Shown here in pieces: positions 24,748 through 32,285 of a DNA stretch of 33,057 nucleotides. The notes below the pieces were generated by a model that worked only from the letters and a program-made list of their open reading frames with translations, was not told where the DNA came from and did no database searches. This stretch comes from Burkholderiales bacterium (GTDB lineage Bacteria; Pseudomonadota; Gammaproteobacteria; Burkholderiales; Burkholderiaceae_C). The stretch is from NCBI GenBank assembly GCA_021414305.1, contig JAIOOS010000004.1, positions 1 to 33,057 of the forward strand, in the 5' to 3' direction. How positions within the stretch are numbered: position 1 is the stretch's first letter; each line of letters starts with the position of its first letter. A program made the position numbers and the translations under genes.

Positions 24748-26457
24748 TCAGATGGTTCGGACCTTGACCGTGGCGTGCTCGTTGATGCCCATCGCGCCGA
24801 AGAACAGGGCGACCATGCGGTGCGCCTCGATGAAGCTCACGGTCCGGTTCTCGGTGCGTCGGGCCAGCACCCAGTTGAGCAGGTCGCCGGCGGCGATGAA
24901 GTCGACCCGGATCAGCCGGGCGCAGGAGACGTTGACGATGGTCGCCTTCCCCAGCTCGTCGTCGAGCTTCTTCAGCGTCGTCGCGATGTCGCCCACGAGC
25001 TGGCCGGAGAGCTCCACCGTCGCCACCTGGACCATCGCCGGGTCGTCGGTGAGCTGCGACTCGTGGAAGCTGGTCGAGACGTCGCTCACCACCGAGAGCG
25101 GCGGCACGGTCGTGCTCTGGTTCGAGCCGCTGATGCGGACGATGCACCTGGCCGGCTCCCACGACGGCGGCGAGACCTCGTAGGTCACGCAATAGTCGAT
25201 CGCCGCCTCGTCGAACTGGTCGGGGCGGTTGGTCATGCGCAGCGCGTCGAGGCGGAGCTGCCAGAACGCCGGGTCGGCGTCGCGCACGCCCGTGGGCGCG
25301 GCTTCCTGGATGACGGTGAACAGGCGGTCGCCCGAGAGCCAGCGCATGTCGAGATCCTGCGGGATCCAGCTGCGGAACAGCTCCGAGAGCCGGCCGCAGG
25401 CCTCGGCGTCGATGGTCTGCAGCGCGCCCCAGTCGAACACCCAGGGCAGGGGCATCTGCAGCGCCAGCGAAGCCAGCTTGGCGACGCCGTCGGCATCGAG
25501 GTAGTTGGGGCAGACCCAGCCGACCTGGCCCTCGACCCGGGCGCTGCTCGGCCGCTCCTCGCTGGCCGCCTCGGCAACCATCTTGGGCATCGAGAACCAC
25601 TGCGGGGCCGACCAGCCGAACTGCTGCGCGTAGTCGAGCGCGAGGCTCTCGAACTTCATCTGCTGGCCGGTCGCGCGATAGAGGTCGAACAGTACCAGCC
25701 AGGTCTCGGCGTGCTGGGCCCGCGCGCCGCCGGGGCCGGTCTGCGAGGCCAGGGACTGCTCGCACTGCTCGAAATCGGCGTTGGCGAAGGCGATCACCGC
25801 TTCATCGAGGTCCGGATCGTGGGTGACCTCGGGGCTGTTGGCGGCGAAGGCCTGGCCGAAGTCCTCGGCCGGCGTGAGCTCGAGGCGGATCGGCGCGATC
25901 GAGGCCGAGCGGGCTGCCGCCGGCACCGACTTGACGATCTTTCCGATCGGTTCCGACGAGGGCACGAAGTCCTCGACACGGCCGCCATGGGAAGGCGGCG
26001 TCGGCGCATTGGCCGCCGGCCGGCCAGCCATGTCGATCGGCACCGGCTGGGTGGGCGCGTTGTAGAACTCGGGGCCGCGGCGCTGCGTGCTGGCGTAGCT
26101 GTCGCCCACCATCTGTTGCTCGATCTCGTCGATCTTGGCCTTGACGCCGGCGTCCTGGCGGGCGGGCGACTCGGAGGCGCGCGGCTGCGAGTCGTCGAGG
26201 CGCGAGGAGCCGAGGGCGGCGATCTGCTCGCTCGTCAAGCCCTCGCGGCGCACCTTGCGCAGCATGTCGAACTCGCGCTTCCTGACGAAATCGTTGCGGC
26301 GCTTCCGCTCGATCATCGCCTTCAGCTCGCCTTTGGCGTAGTCGCTTTCGCGGGTGTCCTCGACGGGCGCATCGAGCTCTGTCCAGTCCGTGGACGGGTT
26401 GGCCACGAACTTGACGACCTTGCGAAAGAAACTCGTCGTGTCTTTGGGTTCCGCCAT
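24748..26457 (-). CDS. STAS-domain protein between dksA and hslV
   Basis: A 569-residue cytoplasmic protein. The first 80 residues are charged ([32 protein letters not shown]). Residues 90-180 are Pro/Ser-rich and probably disordered. About 195-300 has a TPR-like helical stretch ([18 protein letters not shown] and [27 protein letters not shown]). The end (about 430-569) is a STAS-type domain with [25 protein letters not shown] in the place of the anti-sigma-antagonist signature. The Ser/Thr that would be phosphorylated is not clear. ATG 26457 is taken; a TTG five codons upstream is possible. The position in the cobW-dksA-hslVU cluster seems conserved in Burkholderiales, but the role is unknown. 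Confidence 0.78.
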   Translation of the reverse strand: MAEPKDTTSFFRKVVKFVANPSTDWTELDAPVEDTRESDYAKGELKAMIERKRRNDFVRKREFDMLRKVRREGLTSEQIAALGSSRLDDSQPRASESPARQDAGVKAKIDEIEQQMVGDSYASTQRRGPEFYNAPTQPVPIDMAGRPAANAPTPPSHGGRVEDFVPSSEPIGKIVKSVPAAARSASIAPIRLELTPAEDFGQAFAANSPEVTHDPDLDEAVIAFANADFEQCEQSLASQTGPGGARAQHAETWLVLFDLYRATGQQMKFESLALDYAQQFGWSAPQWFSMPKMVAEAASEERPSSARVEGQVGWVCPNYLDADGVAKLASLALQMPLPWVFDWGALQTIDAEACGRLSELFRSWIPQDLDMRWLSGDRLFTVIQEAAPTGVRDADPAFWQLRLDALRMTNRPDQFDEAAIDYCVTYEVSPPSWEPARCIVRISGSNQSTTVPPLSVVSDVSTSFHESQLTDDPAMVQVATVELSGQLVGDIATTLKKLDDELGKATIVNVSCARLIRVDFIAAGDLLNWVLARRTENRTVSFIEAHRMVALFFGAMGINEHATVKVRTI

Positions 26458-26501
26458 CGGAGGAGTCGGCAACGCGGGAAGGTTCGACGGAGTCGCGAAC
26501 G

Positions 26502-27554
26502 CTAGTCGCCGAACATCTTCTGTTTCAGCTCACGCCGCTGCTGCGCTTCCAGTGACAGTGTAGCGGTGGGCCGCGCGATCAGCCGGCCCAGGCCGATGGG
26601 TTCGCCGGTTTCGTCACAGAAACCGTATTCGCCCGATTCCAGCCGCGCCAGCGATTGCGAAATCTTCTTCAGGAGCTTGCGCTCCCGGTCCCGGGTGCGC
26701 AGCTCGAGCGCGTGCTCTTCCTCGATCGTCGCGCGGTCGGCCGGGTCGGGAACGATGGACGTGTCTTCGCGCAGATGCTCGGTCGTCTCGCCGGCGTTGC
26801 TGAGCAGATCGTCCTTGAGGGCGCCGAGCTTGGCCTTGAAGAATTCGATCTGCTTCTCGTTCATGTACTCCGAGTCGGGCATCGCCAGCACTTCGGCGTC
26901 GTTCAGCTCCTTGCCGCTCTTCGACTTCCAGGCGTTGGCCAGCTTCGGATCGGCCTTCTGCCTTTCGCGCGGAGTGTCGATTTCTTCCGTTTTCATCTGT
27001 CGGGTCGGCGGGCGGGGCGGTGCGAACCGGTCGGCGAAGCGTGATGTCGGCGGCGGCAGCGGGGCCTGGACGGGGGCGACGAAGTACTTCGGCGTCCCGC
27101 GGCCGGGCTTGCGCGGCACGACGCCGGCAGGGAAGGCAATCGACGCGCCCACGACCGGCGCGGGTGCCGGCGGCGGGGCCACGACCGGTGCGGCCGCGAC
27201 GGCAGCGGTCGAGGGCGAAGCGGTCTTGGTGGCCGAGACGGGGGCGGCCTTGCCGTTGGCAGGCTTGGCGGCGGGTTTTGCGGCCGGCTTGACTGCGGGC
27301 TGGGCGGCGGATTTCGCGGCCGGCTTCGGAGCGGCCTTGGCGGCGGGCTTGGTGGCGGTGCTTGTCACGGGTTTGGCGGCGACTTTCTTGGCAGGAGGGG
27401 CTTTCGCCGGAGGGGACTTCTTCTTGACAGGGGGACGGGCGGCCTTGGCCGGCGCCGGCTTCTTCTTCGCGACGGCCTTCTTGGCGGCAGAGGCATGCCT
27501 CGTGCCCGAGGGCGCCTTCGACGATGTTTTCTTCTTGCCGGCGGTAGTGCTCAC
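26502..27554 (-). CDS. dksA: DksA-family RNA polymerase-binding protein with long basic N-terminal tail
   Basis: A 350-residue protein whose C-terminal half is DksA. The coiled-coil tip has PDPADRAT (Asp270, Asp273, Ala275: the DxxDxA tip that enters the polymerase secondary channel). The zinc-finger region reads YGFCDETGEPIGLGRLIARPTATLSLEAQQRRE, with only Cys313 and so unable to bind zinc in the four-Cys way. Residues 1-185 are a Lys/Ala/Pro-rich, histone-H1-like tail with repeated KPAAK units. E. coli DksA is 151 residues. DksA works with ppGpp to control rRNA and amino-acid promoters. GTG at 27554 is chosen because AGGAGG lies 5 bases before it. It is followed by the STAS gene. Confidence 0.9.
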   Translation of the reverse strand: MSTTAGKKKTSSKAPSGTRHASAAKKAVAKKKPAPAKAARPPVKKKSPPAKAPPAKKVAAKPVTSTATKPAAKAAPKPAAKSAAQPAVKPAAKPAAKPANGKAAPVSATKTASPSTAAVAAAPVVAPPPAPAPVVGASIAFPAGVVPRKPGRGTPKYFVAPVQAPLPPPTSRFADRFAPPRPPTRQMKTEEIDTPRERQKADPKLANAWKSKSGKELNDAEVLAMPDSEYMNEKQIEFFKAKLGALKDDLLSNAGETTEHLREDTSIVPDPADRATIEEEHALELRTRDRERKLLKKISQSLARLESGEYGFCDETGEPIGLGRLIARPTATLSLEAQQRRELKQKMFGD

Positions 27555-27631
27555 GGTTCCTCCTCGCAGCGACGGCTCGACCCCGCATGGCAAGGCGGCT
27601 GTGCGGGGAGGGGCCGGTTCAAGCGCCGCGG

Positions 27632-27637
27632 ATTGTA
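27632..27637 (-). promoter_or_regulatory. Possible -10 box of the dksA promoter
   Basis: TACAAT on the minus strand, about 80 bases before the dksA start, matches five of six -10 bases. The -35 position (GCGCGC) does not match, so this is only a candidate. The gap between cobW and dksA holds nothing else. Confidence 0.3.
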
Positions 27638-27662
27638 GTCACCTGTGTGCGGCAGCGCGCAT

Positions 27663-28733
27663 TCAGGCAACGCACTGTTTCAGGCCCTGCTCCAGGATCT
27701 CACGCGGCAGGTCGATACCGATGAACACCATCTTGCTCGTCTTCTTCTCGCCGGGCATCCACTTCGGGCCCAGGTCGCTGCCCATGAGCTGGTGCACGCC
27801 CTGGAAAATGACCTTGCGGTCGGCGCCCTTCATGTAAAGCACGCCCTTGTAGCGCAGCAGCTTCGGGCCGTAGACCTGGACGATCGCGCCGAGAAAGTCT
27901 TCCAGCTTGCCGGCGTCGAGCGGTTTGTCGGCGCGGAACACGAAAGACTTCACGTCGTCGTCGTGGGCATGGTGGTGCGGGTGGTCGCAGTGCTCGCCCT
28001 CCGCATGGTCGTGGCCCTCGTGATCGCCGTGGTCGTGACCGTGATGGTCGTGCCCGTGCCCGTGCTCGTGGTCGTCGACCTTCAGGAACTCCGGGTCGAT
28101 CTCGAGCTTGGCGTTGAGGTTGAAGCCCTTCAGGTCGAACACCTGGGCGATCGGCACGTCGCCGAAGTTCACCCGGGTCTGCTTCGCCCGCGGGTTCATG
28201 TGCTTGATGCGATGGATCAGCGCCTCGACCGTCTCGCCGTCGACCAGGTCGGTCTTGCTGATGAAGATCTGGTCGGCGAAGCCGACCTGGCGGCGCGCCT
28301 CCTGCCGGGCGTCGAGCTGCTGGTCGCCGTGCTTGGCGTCGACCAGGGTCAGGATCGAGTCGAGCAGGTAGCTTTCGGCGATCTCGTCGTCCATGAAGAA
28401 GGTCTGGGCCACCGGGCCGGGATCCGCCAGGCCGGTGGTCTCGATCACCACGCGGTCGAAATCGAGCTCGCCCTTCCTCTTCTTGTCGGCCAGGTCGGCC
28501 AGGGTGGTGCGCAGGTCTTCGCGGATCGAGCAGCAGACGCAGCCGTTGTTGAGCTGGATGATCTGCTCCTTCGAGTCCTGGACCAGGATCTCGTTGTCGA
28601 TGTTCTCGTCGCCGAATTCGTTCTCGATGACGGCGATCTTCTGCCCGTGGGCCTCGGTCAGCACCCGCTTGAGCAGGGTCGTCTTGCCCGAGCCCAGGAA
28701 GCCGGTCAGGATGGTGGCGGGAATCAGGCTCAT
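27663..28733 (-). CDS. CobW/COG0523 family GTPase (metallochaperone type)
   Basis: A 356-residue G3E GTPase of the COG0523 family. Walker A GFLGSGKTT is at 11-19, the metal-binding CVCC motif at 65-68 (NNGCVCCSI), ETTGLADPG at 98-106 and the guanine motif SKTD at 159-162. Residues 220-260 form a loop with about 18 His, suited to holding zinc, cobalt or nickel. The C-terminal domain (RADKPLDAGKLEDFLG and LYMKG) is the CobW_C fold. Related proteins deliver zinc or act in cobalamin synthesis; the large His loop favours a zinc role. No Zur-like palindrome is seen upstream. ATG 28733 is chosen, with a GTG three codons upstream as alternative. Confidence 0.9.
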   Translation of the reverse strand: MSLIPATILTGFLGSGKTTLLKRVLTEAHGQKIAVIENEFGDENIDNEILVQDSKEQIIQLNNGCVCCSIREDLRTTLADLADKKRKGELDFDRVVIETTGLADPGPVAQTFFMDDEIAESYLLDSILTLVDAKHGDQQLDARQEARRQVGFADQIFISKTDLVDGETVEALIHRIKHMNPRAKQTRVNFGDVPIAQVFDLKGFNLNAKLEIDPEFLKVDDHEHGHGHDHHGHDHGDHEGHDHAEGEHCDHPHHHAHDDDVKSFVFRADKPLDAGKLEDFLGAIVQVYGPKLLRYKGVLYMKGADRKVIFQGVHQLMGSDLGPKWMPGEKKTSKMVFIGIDLPREILEQGLKQCVA

Positions 28734-28917
28734 GGGGTTCACCAGGGTTCGGGTTCGGGGAAAGTGCGGGGGCGCCGGAGCGCTGCGGCCGGGGCGACTG
28801 CGGCAATTGAGGCCGGCGTTACCCCGTTCAAGGTAGCAGACTTGTCAAGCGGGCACGTTTCGCGCTTCGGGTAAGCTGACTGCCGCCCCGGATTTTGCCG
28901 GGCGCCCAACCCGCCAG
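28734..28917. promoter_or_regulatory. Divergent cobW / corC upstream region
   Basis: 184 bases between divergent genes. An exact TTGACA is present on the minus strand (28843-28848) and TTGTCA on the plus strand (28842-28847) within CTTGTCAAG, but no good -10 box lies at 16-18 bases on either side. The promoters are likely here but are not pinned down. Confidence 0.3.
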
Positions 28918-29811
28918 ATGTCAGTACCTCCAGCCGCCCGTACAACGCGCGGCGCCGAAAAGGCCGCCGCCGCTCCCGATCGGCGCAATCTCTTCCAGAA
29001 GCTCGTCGACCTTGTCGTTCCGGGCCCCGATTCGCGCGACCAGCTGATGGAGTCGCTCGCCGACGCCGAGCACAAGGAGCTGATCGAGCCCGAGTCGCGG
29101 ATGATGCTCGAGGGCGTGATCCGCATGGCCGACATGACCGCCGGCGACGTGATGGTGCCGACGCCGCACATGGACCTGCTCGACATCGACGCACCGTACG
29201 ACGAGCTGCTGCACGTGATCATCCGCACCGGCCACTCGCGCTTCCCGGTATTCGAGCAGCGCCGCGACAACGTCATCGGCATCCTGCTCGCCAAGGACCT
29301 GCTGAAGCTGCAGCGCTCGCCCGACCTGAGCCTTCGCACCCTCCTTCGACCGGCCGTGTTCGTGCCCGAATCCAAGGCCCTGAACGACCTGCTGCGCGAC
29401 TTCCGCTCGAACCGCAACCACCTGGCGATCGTCATCGACGAGTTCGGCAGCACCGCGGGCCTGCTGACGATCGAGGACGTGCTCGAGGAGATCGTCGGCG
29501 AGATCGAGGACGAGTTCGACGACAAGGACGGCGAGAGCAGCATCTACACCCTGGCAGACGGCGGCCAGCGGGTCGCCGGCGACACCCCGGTGGCGACGGT
29601 CAACGGCTTCTTCGACGTCACCCTGCCGACCGACGAGTTCGACACCATCGGCGGCCTCGTCGCCCAGGAGCTCGGCCGGGTGCCGCGGCGCGGCGAATCG
29701 GTCACCGTCGCCGGCCTGGCCTTCACCGTGATGCTGGCCCGCGGCGGTTCCGTGCGCTGGTTCAAGGTGACCCGCGCCGCCGAAGAAGCCCTCGGCTCGG
29801 ACGGCGCTTGA
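28918..29811 (+). CDS. corC: CorC/HlyC family CBS-domain protein
   Basis: A 297-residue cytoplasmic protein. Two CBS domains are at about 75-135 (AGDVMVPTPHMDLLDID) and 143-200 (AIVIDEFGSTAGLLTIEDVLEEIVGEIEDEFD), followed by a CorC/HlyC ion-transport-associated domain at about 212-292. CorC is tied to Mg2+/Co2+ efflux and, as YbeX, to ribosome maturation in E. coli. The usual upstream partners ybeY and ybeZ are not here. Its stop overlaps the TTG start of lnt (TTGA), the typical order before lnt in Proteobacteria. Confidence 0.92.
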   Translation: MSVPPAARTTRGAEKAAAAPDRRNLFQKLVDLVVPGPDSRDQLMESLADAEHKELIEPESRMMLEGVIRMADMTAGDVMVPTPHMDLLDIDAPYDELLHVIIRTGHSRFPVFEQRRDNVIGILLAKDLLKLQRSPDLSLRTLLRPAVFVPESKALNDLLRDFRSNRNHLAIVIDEFGSTAGLLTIEDVLEEIVGEIEDEFDDKDGESSIYTLADGGQRVAGDTPVATVNGFFDVTLPTDEFDTIGGLVAQELGRVPRRGESVTVAGLAFTVMLARGGSVRWFKVTRAAEEALGSDGA

Positions 29812-31364
29812 GCTTCGTCGTGGGGGCCGGCGGCGTCGCGGTGCCCGGCCGGCGCTGGCCGCTTGCCGGCGAGCTCGGCCTCGCCGCCGGCCTGGGCGCC
29901 GGCCAGACCCTCGCCTTCGTCCACACCGCCTTCTGGCCGCTGCAGATGCTGGCGATCGCGCTGCTCGCCTGGCGGGTCGGGCGCGCTTCGCCGGGGCGGG
30001 CGGCGCTGCTCGGCTACGCCTTCGGCACCGGCTGGCTTTGCGCCGGCACCTGGTGGATGTTCGTCAGCATGCATCGCTACGGCGGCTTGCCGGCGTGGAT
30101 GGCCGCGCTCGCGGTGTTCGCGCTCGCCAGCTTCCTCTCGCTCTACCTCGCCGCCGCGATGGCGGCGGTGTCGCGCTGGCGCAGCCGCCCGCCGCTGGCG
30201 GCGGCGGCCCTGTTCGCCGCGGTCTGGATGCTCGCCGAGCTGGCGCGGGGCGTGATCCTCACCGGCTTCCCCTGGGTGGCGAGCGGCTACGCACACGTCG
30301 ATTCGCCGTTCGCCGGCTTCGCGCCCTGGATCGGCGTGTACGGCATCGGCGCGGTCGTCGCCGGCGTGGCGGCGACCTTCGGCTTCAGCCGGCTCGACCT
30401 CGGCCGCGCCTGGATCCGGCCCGGCATCGTGCTGGGCGCCGCGCTCGTCCTCGGCGCCGTCGCCGGCCGGATCGAGTTCACCCGGCCGACCGGCTCGATC
30501 TCGGTCAGCCTGCTGCAGGGCAACGTGCCCCAGGAAGAGAAGTTCGCGGCGCGCTACGTGCCCGAGGCGCTGGCCTCGACCGCGGCGCAGCTCGAAGCGG
30601 CGGGCGGCGACCTGGTGGTCGGCCCCGAGACCGTGATTCCCTTGCTGCCGAGCCAGCTCGACCGCGCCTGGTGGCAGCGCCTCCTGGCCCGCTTCCGCCA
30701 GCCCGGCCGGGCGGCGCTGATCGGCCTGCCGCTCGGCAACCACGAGGAGGGCTACACCAACTCGGCGGCCGGCATCTCGGCGGCGACCGCGGCCTTGCCC
30801 GACGGCTTCTATCGCTACGACAAGCACCACCTGGTGCCGTTCGGCGAGTTCATTCCGACCGGCTTTCGCTGGTTCACGCGGCTGATGAACATCCCCTTGG
30901 GCGACTTCAACCGCGGCCCGGTGACGGCGCCTTCGTTCGTGGTGAAGGGCGAGCGGGTCGCGCCCAACATCTGCTACGAAGACCTGTTCGGCGAGGAGCT
31001 GGCGGCGCGCTTCGTGCCCGAGGACCAGGCGCCGACGATCCTCGCCAACATCAGCAACATCGGCTGGTTCGGCGAGACCATCGCCGTTGCCCAGCATCTC
31101 GAGATCTCGCGCATGCGCACGCTCGAGCTGCAGCGGCCGATGATTCGCGCCACCAATACCGGCGCCACCGCGGTCGTCGACCATCGCGGCGTCGTCGTCA
31201 AGGCGCTGCCGCCGTTCACCCGCGGCACGCTGGCCGCCACCGTCGAAGGGCGCAGCGGCCTGACGCCGTTCGCCGCGTGGGCGGGGCGGCTGGACCTGTG
31301 GCCGCTGGTCGCCGTCGGCGCGGCGGCGCTGCTCGCCGCCGTGGGCCTCGGACGCCGCCCCTAA
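29808..31364 (+). CDS. lnt: Apolipoprotein N-acyltransferase
   Basis: A 518-residue inner-membrane enzyme that adds the third acyl chain to lipoproteins such as the one at 11020. About six hydrophobic segments fill residues 20-220. The periplasmic nitrilase-like domain follows, with the catalytic triad Glu274 (VVGPETVIP), Lys339 (YRYDKHHLVPFGEFIP) and Cys389 (PNICYEDLFGEE). LANISNIGWFG and RATNTGATAVVDHRG are conserved, and a last hydrophobic helix closes the protein (about 493-514). The start is TTG at 29808, overlapping the corC stop; no nearby ATG gives a better N-terminus. Length matches E. coli Lnt (512). Confidence 0.93.
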   Translation: MSFVVGAGGVAVPGRRWPLAGELGLAAGLGAGQTLAFVHTAFWPLQMLAIALLAWRVGRASPGRAALLGYAFGTGWLCAGTWWMFVSMHRYGGLPAWMAALAVFALASFLSLYLAAAMAAVSRWRSRPPLAAAALFAAVWMLAELARGVILTGFPWVASGYAHVDSPFAGFAPWIGVYGIGAVVAGVAATFGFSRLDLGRAWIRPGIVLGAALVLGAVAGRIEFTRPTGSISVSLLQGNVPQEEKFAARYVPEALASTAAQLEAAGGDLVVGPETVIPLLPSQLDRAWWQRLLARFRQPGRAALIGLPLGNHEEGYTNSAAGISAATAALPDGFYRYDKHHLVPFGEFIPTGFRWFTRLMNIPLGDFNRGPVTAPSFVVKGERVAPNICYEDLFGEELAARFVPEDQAPTILANISNIGWFGETIAVAQHLEISRMRTLELQRPMIRATNTGATAVVDHRGVVVKALPPFTRGTLAATVEGRSGLTPFAAWAGRLDLWPLVAVGAAALLAAVGLGRRP

Positions 31365-31367
31365 AAT
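31362..31367 (+). promoter_or_regulatory. Possible -10 box upstream of glyQ
   Basis: TAAAAT overlaps the lnt stop codon, 58 bases before glyQ. It matches five of six -10 bases, but the -35 position at a 17-base spacing is CCGTGG, not a match. Confidence 0.3.
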
Positions 31368-31424
31368 CGCGGCTCGTCGCAGAGCTCGCCCACGTCGGGA
31401 CGGCCAGCCGAAACCTCCCGCCCG

Positions 31425-32285
31425 ATGCTCTCGTTTCAGGACATCATCCTTCGCCTGCAGGCCTACTGGTCGAAGCAGGGCTGCGCGCTGCTCCAGCCCT
31501 ACGACATGGAAGTGGGGGCAGGCACCAGCCACACCGCGACCTTCCTGCGCGCGCTCGGCCCCGAGCCGTGGAAGGCGGCCTACGTGCAGCCGAGCCGGCG
31601 ACCCAAGGACGGCCGCTACGGCGAGAACCCGAACCGGCTGCAGCACTATTACCAATACCAGGTGATCCTGAAGCCGAACCCGCCCGACATTCAGGACCTC
31701 TATCTGCAGAGCCTCTACGAGATCGGCATCGATCCAAGCGTGCACGACATCCGTTTCGTGGAAGACGACTGGGAGAACCCGACTGTCGGCGCGTGGGGCC
31801 TTGGCTGGGAAGTGTGGTGTGACGGGATGGAAGTCTCGCAGTTCACCTACTTCCAGCAGGTCGGCGGTCTTGATGTGCGGCCGGTGTCGGGTGAGCTGAC
31901 CTACGGGCTTGAGCGCCTCGCGATGTACGTGTTCGGCGTTGATCGCGTGTACGATTTGCCGTTCAACGATCCGGATAGCGCCACGCCGCTGACGTATGGC
32001 GACATCTTCCTCGAAAACGAGAAGCAACAATCGCGGTTCAATTTCGAGCTGAGCGATCCGGAGCAAAATCTCCGCTGGTTCACCGATGCTGAAGCGACGG
32101 CGAAGCGTTTGCTGGCAGAGGGCAACGTGCTGCCGGCTTTCGATTACACGCTGAAGGCTTCGCACCTGTTCAATCTGCTTGATGCGCGCGGCGTGGTGTC
32201 GCCGACGGAGCGGCAGAGTTTCATCGCTCGGGTGCGCGATTTGGCGAAGGGCTGCGCGAGTGCTTGGGCGGAGGGGCAAAGCTAA
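31425..32285 (+). CDS. glyQ: Glycyl-tRNA synthetase alpha subunit
   Basis: A 286-residue class II aminoacyl-tRNA synthetase subunit that activates glycine (EC 6.1.1.14). [50 protein letters not shown] and [24 protein letters not shown] hold class II motifs 1-2, and [13 protein letters not shown] is motif 3. The frame is intact, but the gene changes character part-way. Up to about residue 84 it looks betaproteobacterial ([23 protein letters not shown]). From about residue 94 on, choices such as [11 protein letters not shown] and the C-terminal region look alphaproteobacterial, and AT-ending codons become common. It overlaps glyS by one base (TAATG). Confidence 0.95.
   Translation: MLSFQDIILRLQAYWSKQGCALLQPYDMEVGAGTSHTATFLRALGPEPWKAAYVQPSRRPKDGRYGENPNRLQHYYQYQVILKPNPPDIQDLYLQSLYEIGIDPSVHDIRFVEDDWENPTVGAWGLGWEVWCDGMEVSQFTYFQQVGGLDVRPVSGELTYGLERLAMYVFGVDRVYDLPFNDPDSATPLTYGDIFLENEKQQSRFNFELSDPEQNLRWFTDAEATAKRLLAEGNVLPAFDYTLKASHLFNLLDARGVVSPTERQSFIARVRDLAKGCASAWAEGQS
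31647..31815 (+). other. Composition and lineage breakpoint inside glyQ
   Basis: Counting by eye, codons 1-74 of glyQ include 5 ending in A or T, codons 75-136 include 13, and the remaining 150 about 35. GC falls from here to the end of the window, and GlyQ and GlyS residues change from a betaproteobacterial to an alphaproteobacterial style. This fits a recombination point or a misassembly joined in conserved sequence. Confidence 0.6.

Noticed and set aside
24775..26505. A plus-strand open frame of 576 codons
   Set aside because: It is antisense to the STAS protein and has the Arg/His/Gly-rich make-up of a shadow frame.
27230..27530. Repeated Ala/Lys/Pro codons in dksA looked like a tandem DNA repeat
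   Set aside because: The repetition is at protein level (KPAAK units) with varied codons, so there is no exact DNA repeat array or CRISPR-like spacing.
29544..32279. A minus-strand open frame of 911 codons
   Set aside because: It is antisense to lnt and glyQ with low-complexity composition and no start context; the plus-strand genes are certain.
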